Position numbers and translations under genes: made by a program
DNA from: CAYQUC01 sp964514215
GTDB lineage: Bacteria; Pseudomonadota; Gammaproteobacteria; UBA6429; Thiohalophilaceae
Length of the DNA: 64,000 nucleotides
Direction of reading: 5' to 3'
NCBI GenBank assembly: GCA_964514215.1
Contig: CAZEPW010000005.1
Coordinates: 1 to 64,000, forward strand
Part shown: one piece after another, positions 55,029 to 63,317 of the stretch
How the letters are laid out: each line of letters opens with the position of its first letter
Position numbering within the stretch: position 1 is the first letter of the stretch
Notes under the pieces: model-generated
What the model saw: only the letters and a program-made list of their open reading frames with translations
Database searches by the model: none
What the model was told of the DNA's origin: nothing

Positions 55029-56090
55029 ATGTTTATCACAACCCGCTCAAAAGCTATTTTACTCATTATAGTGACATTTTTGCTGGTTTTATCCGCATGC
55101 AACAAACCTGAAAATAAAAAAATAATTAAAGACAGCCAGTTTATATTTGGAACTATCGTTGACGTCACACTTTATGGTGATCACTCAATGCGAGCAAATG
55201 AGGCATTAAAATCAATCAGACACGATTTTAAAACACTCCAAAAGTCCTGGAACCCTTGGGATGACCGAGCACTAGCTCGTGTTAATAAATTAATTAAAAC
55301 CACCGAATGGTTTTCATATAACCCCATTATTCATACCTTGCTAACCGATGGTAAAAAATATTCTAAACTAAGCCAAAATTTATTTAACCCAACAATGGCT
55401 GGGCTAACAAAATTATGGGGCTTTCATAGCAGTGAAAATATGCTCAGTCAGCCTCCTATTGATTTGGATATTAAAGCTCTTTTAGCACATAAAACATCAA
55501 TGCAAGATATTCAGTTAAAGGGTATCAAAATGAAAAGCAACAACCCCAATATTATTTTAGACTTTGGTGGTATGGCAAAAGGACTCGCAGTTGAGCTAGC
55601 AATAAATGATTTAAAAAAATATAATATACATAACGCCATTATTAATGCCGGTGGCGATATCAAGGTTATCGGCAGCCACGGAAATAAACCTTGGCACATT
55701 GGTATCCGACATCCAAGAGAAAAAAATAACATACTCGCAGGCGTTGACTTATATTCAAATGAAAGTATTTTCACTTCCGGTGATTATGAACGCTACTTCA
55801 TTTATAACGGAGTACGCTATCATCATATATTAGATCCCCGAACGGGTTATCCAACAACTGAAACAATGTCGGTGACCGTTATTCACCCCAATGCGGCATT
55901 AGCCGATGCCGCCGCCACGGCACTATTCGTTGCTGGCCCCAAAAAATGGCATGAGATAGCGCAATCAATGGCTATAAAATTTGTTTTATTAATCGATCAA
56001 CAAGGTAACATTTATATGAACCCAGCAATGCAAAAGCGCATATCATTTTTACAAAAGCCAAAAAATATTTTAATAAGCAAACCATTATAG
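55029..56090 (+). CDS. apbE: FAD:protein FMN transferase lipoprotein
   Basis: A 353-residue ApbE-family enzyme that attaches FMN covalently to Thr/Ser of periplasmic redox proteins such as Nqr or Rnf subunits. The lipobox LSAC puts the lipidated Cys at C24. IFGTIVDVTLYG, LDFGGMAKGLAVE, NAGGDIKVIG and YHHILDPRTGYP are the family motifs. The target is not in the window. It starts 16 bases after gshB and ends 12 bases before a NusG-II-type gene; the pair is common next to flavinylated electron-transfer proteins. Confidence 0.92.
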   Translation: MFITTRSKAILLIIVTFLLVLSACNKPENKKIIKDSQFIFGTIVDVTLYGDHSMRANEALKSIRHDFKTLQKSWNPWDDRALARVNKLIKTTEWFSYNPIIHTLLTDGKKYSKLSQNLFNPTMAGLTKLWGFHSSENMLSQPPIDLDIKALLAHKTSMQDIQLKGIKMKSNNPNIILDFGGMAKGLAVELAINDLKKYNIHNAIINAGGDIKVIGSHGNKPWHIGIRHPREKNNILAGVDLYSNESIFTSGDYERYFIYNGVRYHHILDPRTGYPTTETMSVTVIHPNAALADAAATALFVAGPKKWHEIAQSMAIKFVLLIDQQGNIYMNPAMQKRISFLQKPKNILISKPL

Positions 56091-56102
56091 ATTTATAATA
56101 TA

Positions 56103-56471
56103 ATGACCCGCAGTGACGCCTTTGTAATTTTAATAATGACGCTACTGGTCGCCTTTTTATATAACCAGTATTGGGCATTTAAGAATGAAACCAGTAACGC
56201 TACATTTGCTCAAATTAGTATTACCGGTTCTGCCGCTAAACAAATTTCTCTCCAAACGGATAAAATTCACAAAGTAACTGGCAGAATTGGCCTTGCAACA
56301 ATTCAAGTTAAAAACCACAAGGTTCGTTTTATCCATTCACCTTGTACAAAAAAATACTGCGTTCATTCTGGCTGGTTGACGTCAGTTGGTGCTACCGCAG
56401 TATGTATGCCAAACGGCATGATGATCAGTATTAAAAATGGCAAAAACGTATTTGACTCGATAAACTTCTAA
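56103..56471 (+). CDS. NusG domain II-containing membrane-anchored protein
   Basis: A 122-residue protein with an N-terminal transmembrane helix (about 5-25) and a small domain. The segment SPCTKKYCVHSGW with a later VCMPNGM matches the NusG domain II family that accompanies ApbE. Three Cys residues are conserved in this pattern. It may help flavin delivery or redox-complex assembly, but no reaction is known. Its 3' end overlaps that of the GGDEF-EAL gene on the other strand by 4 bases. Confidence 0.78.
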   Translation: MTRSDAFVILIMTLLVAFLYNQYWAFKNETSNATFAQISITGSAAKQISLQTDKIHKVTGRIGLATIQVKNHKVRFIHSPCTKKYCVHSGWLTSVGATAVCMPNGMMISIKNGKNVFDSINF

Positions 56472-58846
56472 AGTGAGTTTTGAGGCAATAGTTTGATAAG
56501 ATCTTGTCCATAATGGTTTGCTATATAATTTATAAACTCAGATTCAGAAATTGGAGCACTAAACAAATAACCTTGCACAGTCTCACAACCCAATTGACGT
56601 AATTTTAACAAAGTTCTCATTTCTTCAACGCCTTCAGCAACAACCGTTAACCCAAGATTATGCGCTAAATCAATAGTAATTTTTACAATAACTTCATCGT
56701 TTTTATCATCATCCATTTCCATAACAAAAGAACGATCAATTTTAATCTCAGAAACCGGTAATTGTTTTAGATAAGCCAATGAAGAATATCCTGTACCAAA
56801 ATCATCAATCGAGATATCAAGACCAAAATTTCTTAACTCATTTAAAATCTCTTTCGCTTGATATGGATCTTTCATAAAGGCACTTTCAGTTAACTCCAAA
56901 TTGCAATACTTTGGAGCCAATTTATATTTTCGAATGGCCTTAATTATAAATTCTGGAAATTTTTTATCTTGTAGACTATGCGCTGAAATATTAATGCTAA
57001 CGGATATTTGATATCCCATTTTATGCCACTTAGCACAGTTTTTTAATGCTGTATCAACAATATGTTCTGTTAATGTCGAAATCATGCCCATTTGTTCTGA
57101 TAAAGGAATAAATTCATCCGGTGGAATAAATCCTCGTTCAACATGATTCCAACGAACCAATGCTTCAGCACCGATAATTTCATTTTTTACAATATCAATT
57201 TTAGGTTGAAAATAAACCAACAATAATTTTTCATTAATAGCTAACCGCAAATCACTCTCTAATGCCAAATGACCGATACTATGAGTATCTTCTGATGATT
57301 CGTATAACTCATAGCCAACATTATTTTTCTTAGCGTTATACATTGCTACATCAGCACGTTGCATTAAAATATTAACATCAACACCGTGTGTTGGAAATTC
57401 TACAATACCGATACTAATGCCAACCGATAGATTTTGTTTTTCATGAATAAAAGGTTCTTCAAATATTTGAACTATTTTTAATGCAATTTTTTTAGCCGAA
57501 TCCGCATCGGTATCGGGTAACAACATACCAAACTCATCGCCACCCAACCGTGCGACTGTGTCTTTTTTACGTAAAGAATTATATAAACGTGATGCGGCTT
57601 GTTGTAATACCAAATCACCAACATGATGTCCTAAGGTATCGTTAATTTTTTTAAATCTATCGAGATCACTTATGAGTAATACAAACTTTGATTCACTTAA
57701 TTCATTTTTAAATAATTCAGACTGTAAACGGTAATTTAATAATTTTCGGTTCGGTAAATCAGTTAATGGATCATGATATGCTTGATGTTCTAGCTCAGCG
57801 GTTTCATTGCGTATTGCAGACGTTAATAATTCAAAACGAGTTTCCAATTCTTTTAATTGATCGATTTTTGCAAAATCTGGTTGCACAATTTCCATGTCTT
57901 CAGAAAAATCCAACACCCGCCGAGTCATTTTTTGTATGCGTGAAGTTACCCAATACATGATTAACCCAAAGGCAAGAACATAAGCTAACGCGGTAATTAA
58001 TTGTATTTGTCGGTTATCACTAATAATTGCAGTTTTTAAGCGTTCAACTTCATTTGTCGATTTCAGGGATAACAAACGCACATTAATCGCCGAAGAGCCC
58101 GAGCCAAAAAAACCTTCGCCGGTGATTAAATAATGTTTTCTAAGTTGTTCCAAGCTAACACCGTTTGGAATAATATCACTACGATTACTCGACATAATCG
58201 TTGACTCTTCATTTTTTAATAATGCGATAATACTATTGGCTTCATCAGCCCCTTGCGAAACTTGCAAAAACTCTTCATCTAATGGTGATGCAATCAACAG
58301 TCGAATCGATTTTTCTGATTTTTTTATTATTGGTTCGAGCGCAAATACATAGACTTGATTATAAAATAAAGTCAAATAACTTTGTTTATATGCTAGCTCT
58401 AATAATTGCGGTGATAAATGTAGTAATTCATTTGGTGGATGTTCATTACTATAATGATAAATTTCGACAACCTTTGAAGATTCATCAATTAACATGGCAT
58501 AACGCGGTAATAAAAATCGACGCATCACAGACAATGTTGGCAACCATTCAGGAACCTTATTGTACAATAGTATTTTATTGTTTTTTTTCCATTTTTTGCT
58601 TTTAACGTATTGCGTAATTTTATTTGAATTAGCATACATTTTAACCGAGGGCTGAAAAGATTTGACATAGCGGTCAAATCGAATTCTTTGTTCGCGAGCT
58701 TCGCTAATTAACCGCTGTTGTAAATTATCTTGAAATATCCCACTAAGCTTATCAGCTTGATAAGCATCTGAAATAAACCACACAACAATTCCAACAAGAA
58801 ATGTTAGAAACAACATATTTATCGTCAATGATTCTTTAATTCGCAT
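56468..58846 (-). CDS. GGDEF-EAL protein with periplasmic sensor
   Basis: A 792-residue membrane protein. It has a transmembrane segment near residues 9-28, a roughly 240-residue periplasmic sensor, a second helix near 278-300, a short linker, a GGDEF domain with intact RLGGDEF (about 436), and an EAL domain with EALVRW (561-563), DDFGTGYSS and EGVEE intact. It may make or degrade c-di-GMP; both sites look usable. It follows a periplasmic binding protein gene by 14 bases, so that protein may feed the sensor. The start has little visible ribosome site. Confidence 0.93.
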   Translation of the reverse strand: MRIKESLTINMLFLTFLVGIVVWFISDAYQADKLSGIFQDNLQQRLISEAREQRIRFDRYVKSFQPSVKMYANSNKITQYVKSKKWKKNNKILLYNKVPEWLPTLSVMRRFLLPRYAMLIDESSKVVEIYHYSNEHPPNELLHLSPQLLELAYKQSYLTLFYNQVYVFALEPIIKKSEKSIRLLIASPLDEEFLQVSQGADEANSIIALLKNEESTIMSSNRSDIIPNGVSLEQLRKHYLITGEGFFGSGSSAINVRLLSLKSTNEVERLKTAIISDNRQIQLITALAYVLAFGLIMYWVTSRIQKMTRRVLDFSEDMEIVQPDFAKIDQLKELETRFELLTSAIRNETAELEHQAYHDPLTDLPNRKLLNYRLQSELFKNELSESKFVLLISDLDRFKKINDTLGHHVGDLVLQQAASRLYNSLRKKDTVARLGGDEFGMLLPDTDADSAKKIALKIVQIFEEPFIHEKQNLSVGISIGIVEFPTHGVDVNILMQRADVAMYNAKKNNVGYELYESSEDTHSIGHLALESDLRLAINEKLLLVYFQPKIDIVKNEIIGAEALVRWNHVERGFIPPDEFIPLSEQMGMISTLTEHIVDTALKNCAKWHKMGYQISVSINISAHSLQDKKFPEFIIKAIRKYKLAPKYCNLELTESAFMKDPYQAKEILNELRNFGLDISIDDFGTGYSSLAYLKQLPVSEIKIDRSFVMEMDDDKNDEVIVKITIDLAHNLGLTVVAEGVEEMRTLLKLRQLGCETVQGYLFSAPISESEFINYIANHYGQDLIKLLPQNSL

Positions 58847-58860
58847 AAAATAAAATGTAA

Positions 58861-59898
58861 TTATTGCATCGGTAAACTTGTATCTAATGATGTTCCATCC
58901 GGACTAGCGACTAACTCATCACCCAAAAAATGCCAACCATTTTTTTTCAAAATGCTGACCGGTACAATTTCAAATTGTTGGCTATTGTTTTCAATAAATT
59001 TTTTTATCGCGTTAACTAATTTTAATGCCAGCTGATTTTTGGCCGCATGACTCCATGTGGTTAAACTATACGAGCGATAAAAAGGATAATGCCCTTTCGC
59101 TAATTTATCCAAATCAGCGGGATCTACGCCATCAATACTGAGTGATTTAAGCGCACCATTATTTTGATGAACTTTTAGCATATAAAGCGTTTCATAACCT
59201 ATCGCAAGTGGATTAACGGCCACTTTTTTAATCATATCCGGCACCACGCCTACTTCGTAGATTCGGGGACTAAATTGATCTTCGTCTTTCAACAGTGCCC
59301 GCCAATGACCGGGACGTTTTTTACAATGCAAACGAACCACCGGTTGAATTTTCCGTTGTATCAACGTTCCTGTTTTAATCGATAAATCCGACCACCGACT
59401 ATACGAACCCTGAAATATCTTACGAGCCTGCAACAGAGACAGATTGCTAAGTGGATTATCTGGATGGACTACAATGCTAATCGAAGCAATACCAATACTG
59501 TGAAAATTTAATGATGGCAATCGATCTGACTTTCCAGCCGGACAACAGTAAGCACCGATATCAACTGATTTACGCCGTAATTTTCCAGCCGATACACCAC
59601 ACGAACCTTTTTGTACTACTATTTTTAGATGATGTTTTTTTGCATAAGCCTGTACATAACGCTTTAATGCTGGATGCGTTTGTTGTCCCAAAGATAAAAC
59701 AATGTCAGCCGATTTTATTTGCGCATCATAACTGATTTTTTTGGACAGCCAATTTTCAGGCATTGCTACTTTTTCAGTGGTATATTCAAAACCCTTTGCA
59801 AATAAATCATTATTTATAATAAGGAAATTAAATGCTATAACTGTAATGTAACAGCCTAAGGTATTTTTAACATTGTACTTTTTTATAAAAATAAGCAT
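58861..59898 (-). CDS. PstS-like periplasmic substrate-binding protein
   Basis: A 345-residue secreted protein (signal region about 14-35). The PBP fold is suggested by DIVLSLGQQTHPALKRYV, GSCGVSAGKLRRKSVDIGAY, IGIASISIVVHPDNPL and LLQARKIFQGSYSRWSDL, a pattern of phosphate-binding-like proteins. Three Cys residues occur early (GSCGVS and CCPAG) and one later (LHCKKRPG), which is unusual for PstS. No ABC transporter genes are nearby. The gene is coupled to the GGDEF-EAL gene, so it is more likely a ligand sensor than a transport component. The ligand is unknown. Confidence 0.8.
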   Translation of the reverse strand: MLIFIKKYNVKNTLGCYITVIAFNFLIINNDLFAKGFEYTTEKVAMPENWLSKKISYDAQIKSADIVLSLGQQTHPALKRYVQAYAKKHHLKIVVQKGSCGVSAGKLRRKSVDIGAYCCPAGKSDRLPSLNFHSIGIASISIVVHPDNPLSNLSLLQARKIFQGSYSRWSDLSIKTGTLIQRKIQPVVRLHCKKRPGHWRALLKDEDQFSPRIYEVGVVPDMIKKVAVNPLAIGYETLYMLKVHQNNGALKSLSIDGVDPADLDKLAKGHYPFYRSYSLTTWSHAAKNQLALKLVNAIKKFIENNSQQFEIVPVSILKKNGWHFLGDELVASPDGTSLDTSLPMQ

Positions 59899-60170
59899 TA
59901 AAAAATCCCAGATTGTGTATCGTATTATATAGAATGGGTATCGGCTTTATATAATCGCTCTTGAGACGATTCGTATTAAAAACACAATATTTTAAAGATT
60001 ATTTTATAAGATATTGTTTAAGCGGTTACTTTGACTTTCTTATTTAAACTGCTACATTTTTTATTTCTAGTCACCACCTTCAAACATTAACTCTATTTTA
60101 TTTTTTGGCCTAGGCCTGCGAACGATGTTTACTACTGTTAAATTTTTTGTATAACAAGGAAAATGATAAT

Positions 60171-61706
60171 ATGAATTATAACAATAAATATATTGCTGCT
60201 TTAATGTTACTGCCATTACTTTATAGCATGGTATTAGTTGCCCATGCCAGCCCAAATGCAATTGATAATACCGTGTATTTTAAAAGTCAGATAAAAGATG
60301 ATTCGCAATGTTCACTGAGTGTAAAACAGGGGCGCTTAGTTTTTCCAACAGCAATTACCAACCCAGCAACAAGTTGTCCAGATGCATTTGCTTGGAAAAA
60401 ATTTCTCGAAGCAATTAAAGCCGAATTTTGGAAAAACTGGGCTTATGATGCTTATAATTGGCCAGCAAAACCTTATGCCATGTGTGTTAAAGGCAGTAAG
60501 GCATCATCCTGCTGCGCACCATCAAATGCCACTAACCCCGGTTATAAAAATACTAATAATCCAGGTATTCACTGCCCTTATTTTCCCGAAGATCATCTGG
60601 CAACGAGACAACAACCTTTAACCGTTGGCAAACCTGCTTTTAAACAGCATTTTAATATCCCGCATACTATAAAAACCTCAATAATTGATAAGCTCGATCC
60701 GGGCCGTGTTATACGTCAAGAAATGGCCGAAGTTGTTTACCGTAACCGCCCTATGTGGGCTTATACGTTTAAGAATAATTTGTATAATCAAGAAGGCTTA
60801 GCCAAACGATTTGAATTAACCAAAACAACGATTAATAGCAATGCACCTTATCGCGCCATTGGCGTACGAATTGAATATCCTATTGGCTCAGTGATGTTTA
60901 AATCAGATTGGTTACATGAAGATGAAGCAAAAAAATTAGGATTACATAACAACAAAAAACATCCTTACATCACGCAATACATGAAATCATCGATAGGTGA
61001 TAATGATTCAAGTCGATTTCGAACTGGCCTGCATTACCTTGTTGCAATAACCGCAGCATCAAAAGATTTACCTAACTGGCATTGGTATGCAATCGAACAC
61101 GTTGATAATTTGGGACGCTGCGATTATACCGGCTGTAATGATTCATTTGGTTATAACACTGCAGATAAAGTGCCTAAAGGCTATGCAAAAAATTATACCA
61201 AACCACGAACAAGTTCTGATGGACTCAAATCAGCATCCCCTATTTTTGTAACCGGCAAAAAATACCCATCAGGGAAAATCTCAAATACGTTAAAAAAGAT
61301 TTATAGCGATTTAGGAATTGCGACAAAAGCCATTAAAGATCAAAAACAACCAACGGTGAATAACAAAGCATGGTTAAGTTATCGTCTTAAAGGCACTCAA
61401 ACAGAGTTTGTGACAAAACAAGGCCGTAACACCGTTATGGGCAACTCAATTACCGAAGGTGGTTTTGTTAATTCATCATCATGTCTGACTTGTCATGCTC
61501 AAGCAACCGTCAATAGTGCTGGTCAACCGGCGATAACCAGTATCGGTTTTGCATCGGAATTAAATTTATTTGGCTATCGACGTAGCTCAAATGGCACCCC
61601 AAAATCAAGTTGGTATTATACTCCGGGCACGAATTCACTCAATGCCATGCAGGTGGATTTTGTTTGGGGAATATTATTTGCGCAAGAGCTTGTTGCACCG
61701 AATTAA
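60171..61706 (+). CDS. Secreted monoheme protein of unknown family
   Basis: A protein of about 511 residues from the ATG at 60171, with AAGGA at 60156-60160; a TTG at 60147 is disfavoured. It has a signal peptide ending HASP. It does not match a family I recognise. Visible features are a Cys-rich segment near residues 110-135 (SSCCAPS), GVRIEYPIGSVMFKSDWL, NWHWYAIEHVDN, a Cys pair in CDYTGC, and one C-terminal heme site CLTCHA in a glycine- and serine-rich setting. The one heme and secretion suggest a periplasmic redox enzyme or carrier. It stands alone between a divergent binding-protein gene and a convergent acetyltransferase. Confidence 0.65.
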   Translation: MNYNNKYIAALMLLPLLYSMVLVAHASPNAIDNTVYFKSQIKDDSQCSLSVKQGRLVFPTAITNPATSCPDAFAWKKFLEAIKAEFWKNWAYDAYNWPAKPYAMCVKGSKASSCCAPSNATNPGYKNTNNPGIHCPYFPEDHLATRQQPLTVGKPAFKQHFNIPHTIKTSIIDKLDPGRVIRQEMAEVVYRNRPMWAYTFKNNLYNQEGLAKRFELTKTTINSNAPYRAIGVRIEYPIGSVMFKSDWLHEDEAKKLGLHNNKKHPYITQYMKSSIGDNDSSRFRTGLHYLVAITAASKDLPNWHWYAIEHVDNLGRCDYTGCNDSFGYNTADKVPKGYAKNYTKPRTSSDGLKSASPIFVTGKKYPSGKISNTLKKIYSDLGIATKAIKDQKQPTVNNKAWLSYRLKGTQTEFVTKQGRNTVMGNSITEGGFVNSSSCLTCHAQATVNSAGQPAITSIGFASELNLFGYRRSSNGTPKSSWYYTPGTNSLNAMQVDFVWGILFAQELVAPN

Positions 61707-61745
61707 TCTGAGCTGCTCGAAAACAAAAAATATGGATAAACTTAC

Positions 61746-61765
61746 GGTGGGCAATGATGCCCACC
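61746..61765. terminator. Bidirectional hairpin between convergent genes
   Basis: GGTGGGCA (61746-61753) and TGCCCACC (61758-61765) form a perfect eight-pair stem with the loop ATGA. It lies between the ends of the monoheme gene and the acetyltransferase. The GGTGGGCA-TGCCCACC pattern is often seen between bacterial genes. No long T-run follows. Confidence 0.7.
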
Positions 61766-61776
61766 ACCCTACTAAA

Positions 61777-62250
61777 TTATAAATATTTGTGCATAATGGT
61801 GCGTTTTGGTTCAAAGCCATACGACTGATACAAGTTCATGGGTTCTTGCTGGTGGTTAAATACCTGTAAAGCCATACGTTCAATGCCCTGTGTTTTTAAA
61901 TCCGCTGATAATTGATCTAAAGCTGCTCGCGCAAAACCTTGTCGACGAAAAGATGGGTAAATTCCTAACCAACAGATAAACACTAAATCGGAATAAACAG
62001 CATCATTGTGTAATCGATACCAAATCGAGCCGACAACAGCATTTGTTTTTGAATTAACAATACTAAATATTGTCTCTAATTCAGATTGCCCGGCATTTTT
62101 AATTTCGGCGTTAACATGAGCCTCGCAAAATGCTGTCACGGCTTGTTCATTAACACGTTTGAAATGAGACATGCCTGCCACCATAGCGTCAACATTGGCT
62201 TGCTTAAATGTTAATTTTTCTCTATCCGTTATGTCTCGAAGTAGAATCAT
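61777..62250 (-). CDS. GNAT-family N-acetyltransferase
   Basis: A protein of about 157 residues from the ATG at 62250 (MILLRDITDREKL), preceded by AAGGA; a longer TTG start at 62319 would add a basic extension unlike the family. The GNAT acetyl-CoA loop is visible as YPSFRRQGFARAALDQL, and LQVFNHQQEPMNLYQSYGFEPKR is the typical C-terminal strand-helix. The substrate cannot be told from sequence; free amino acids, proteins or antibiotics are possible. It ends just after a terminator hairpin. Confidence 0.82.
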   Translation of the reverse strand: MILLRDITDREKLTFKQANVDAMVAGMSHFKRVNEQAVTAFCEAHVNAEIKNAGQSELETIFSIVNSKTNAVVGSIWYRLHNDAVYSDLVFICWLGIYPSFRRQGFARAALDQLSADLKTQGIERMALQVFNHQQEPMNLYQSYGFEPKRTIMHKYL

Positions 62251-62471
62251 TCTAAATATTATCCTTATTATGCTTTTAATAAACGGTATTTTGGACTGTG
62301 TCTCAATAAATTTACCCAAATTATCGTATGTTATTGTTAAATATAACTTGATGCCGATAACACAATGATAAAATAATTGAGATATTTTCCCACATATTGA
62401 TGTTAATGGCGTAATTAAATGGTAAAGTCATAAAAATGCATCTTAATTAACCGTATAATTTTACAGAACTT

Positions 62472-63317
62472 ATGAACGATAGCGAACATTTAAAAACCAA
62501 TACTGTGCTGCTTTCCGCGGTTAGACGGTTGTGTCGCCCGTTAGTAAAATTATTGATTGAAAAAGGCATTACCTATCCTCAGTTACGCGATATGTTCAAA
62601 GAACTGTACGTGGAAGTTGCCGATCAATCGGAACCCATAAAGGGCAAAAAACCTTCAATTAGCCGTACTTTTATATTAACGGGAGTACATCGAAAAGATA
62701 TTTCTCGGTTACGCACTGAATCGAGTTCAAACGATGAACCAAGCAGCAGCAATTCATCACTAGGCTCTGAATTAGTTGCACGTTGGTTAGGTTCAAAAGA
62801 ATTCCAAAACAATAATGGTAAACCTCGTCCACTGACACGCAGTGGCTCTGAAACAATGCCTGGCTTTGATGATTTAGTCATTAGTGTCAGCAAAGATGTT
62901 CGACCACGCGCTATTTTGGATGAGTGGTTACGTCTTGGAATTGTTAGCATTGATGATTCTGATAATATATCACTAAACCAATCCGCTTTCGTACCGCAAA
63001 AAGGTTTAAAAGAAAAAGCGTTTTTCTTAGGTCGCCATGTTCACGATCACTTAGCTGCTTGTACTCACAATATTTTAGAAGACAATAACCCTTATATGGA
63101 ACGTAGTGTATTTTTTTCCAGTTTGACGACTGAGTCGGTAGAAAAATTACGACAAATTGCTGAACATCAAGGTATGCAGCTATTACAAGAATTAAATCAA
63201 CAAGCTATCGAACTTCAAAAGAATGATAAAAGCAAAGCTGATGCCGATCAACGTATGCGTTTAGGCCTTTATTGGTTTCAAAAACAACAGGAGAACGACG
63301 ACGATGCGGATTCCTAA
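62472..63317 (+). CDS. DUF6502-family protein
   Basis: A 281-residue cytoplasmic protein. The N terminus (VLLSAVRRLCRPLVKLLIEKGITYPQL, in outline) and the next helix-rich part, with SRTFILTGVHRKDI, look like a winged-helix-type domain typical of DUF6502 proteins. The middle is low-complexity serine-rich. The role is unknown; DNA binding is plausible. It overlaps the next gene by 14 bases, so the two are translationally coupled. Confidence 0.72.
   Translation: MNDSEHLKTNTVLLSAVRRLCRPLVKLLIEKGITYPQLRDMFKELYVEVADQSEPIKGKKPSISRTFILTGVHRKDISRLRTESSSNDEPSSSNSSLGSELVARWLGSKEFQNNNGKPRPLTRSGSETMPGFDDLVISVSKDVRPRAILDEWLRLGIVSIDDSDNISLNQSAFVPQKGLKEKAFFLGRHVHDHLAACTHNILEDNNPYMERSVFFSSLTTESVEKLRQIAEHQGMQLLQELNQQAIELQKNDKSKADADQRMRLGLYWFQKQQENDDDADS

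Noticed and set aside
60147..60170. TTG start for the 511-residue monoheme protein
   Set aside because: The ATG at 60171 has AAGGA at a proper distance and begins directly with a signal peptide. The TTG has no ribosome site.
62251..62319. N-terminal extension of the GNAT protein from a TTG
   Set aside because: The extension has no family match, and the ATG at 62250 starts the GNAT domain and is preceded by AAGGA.
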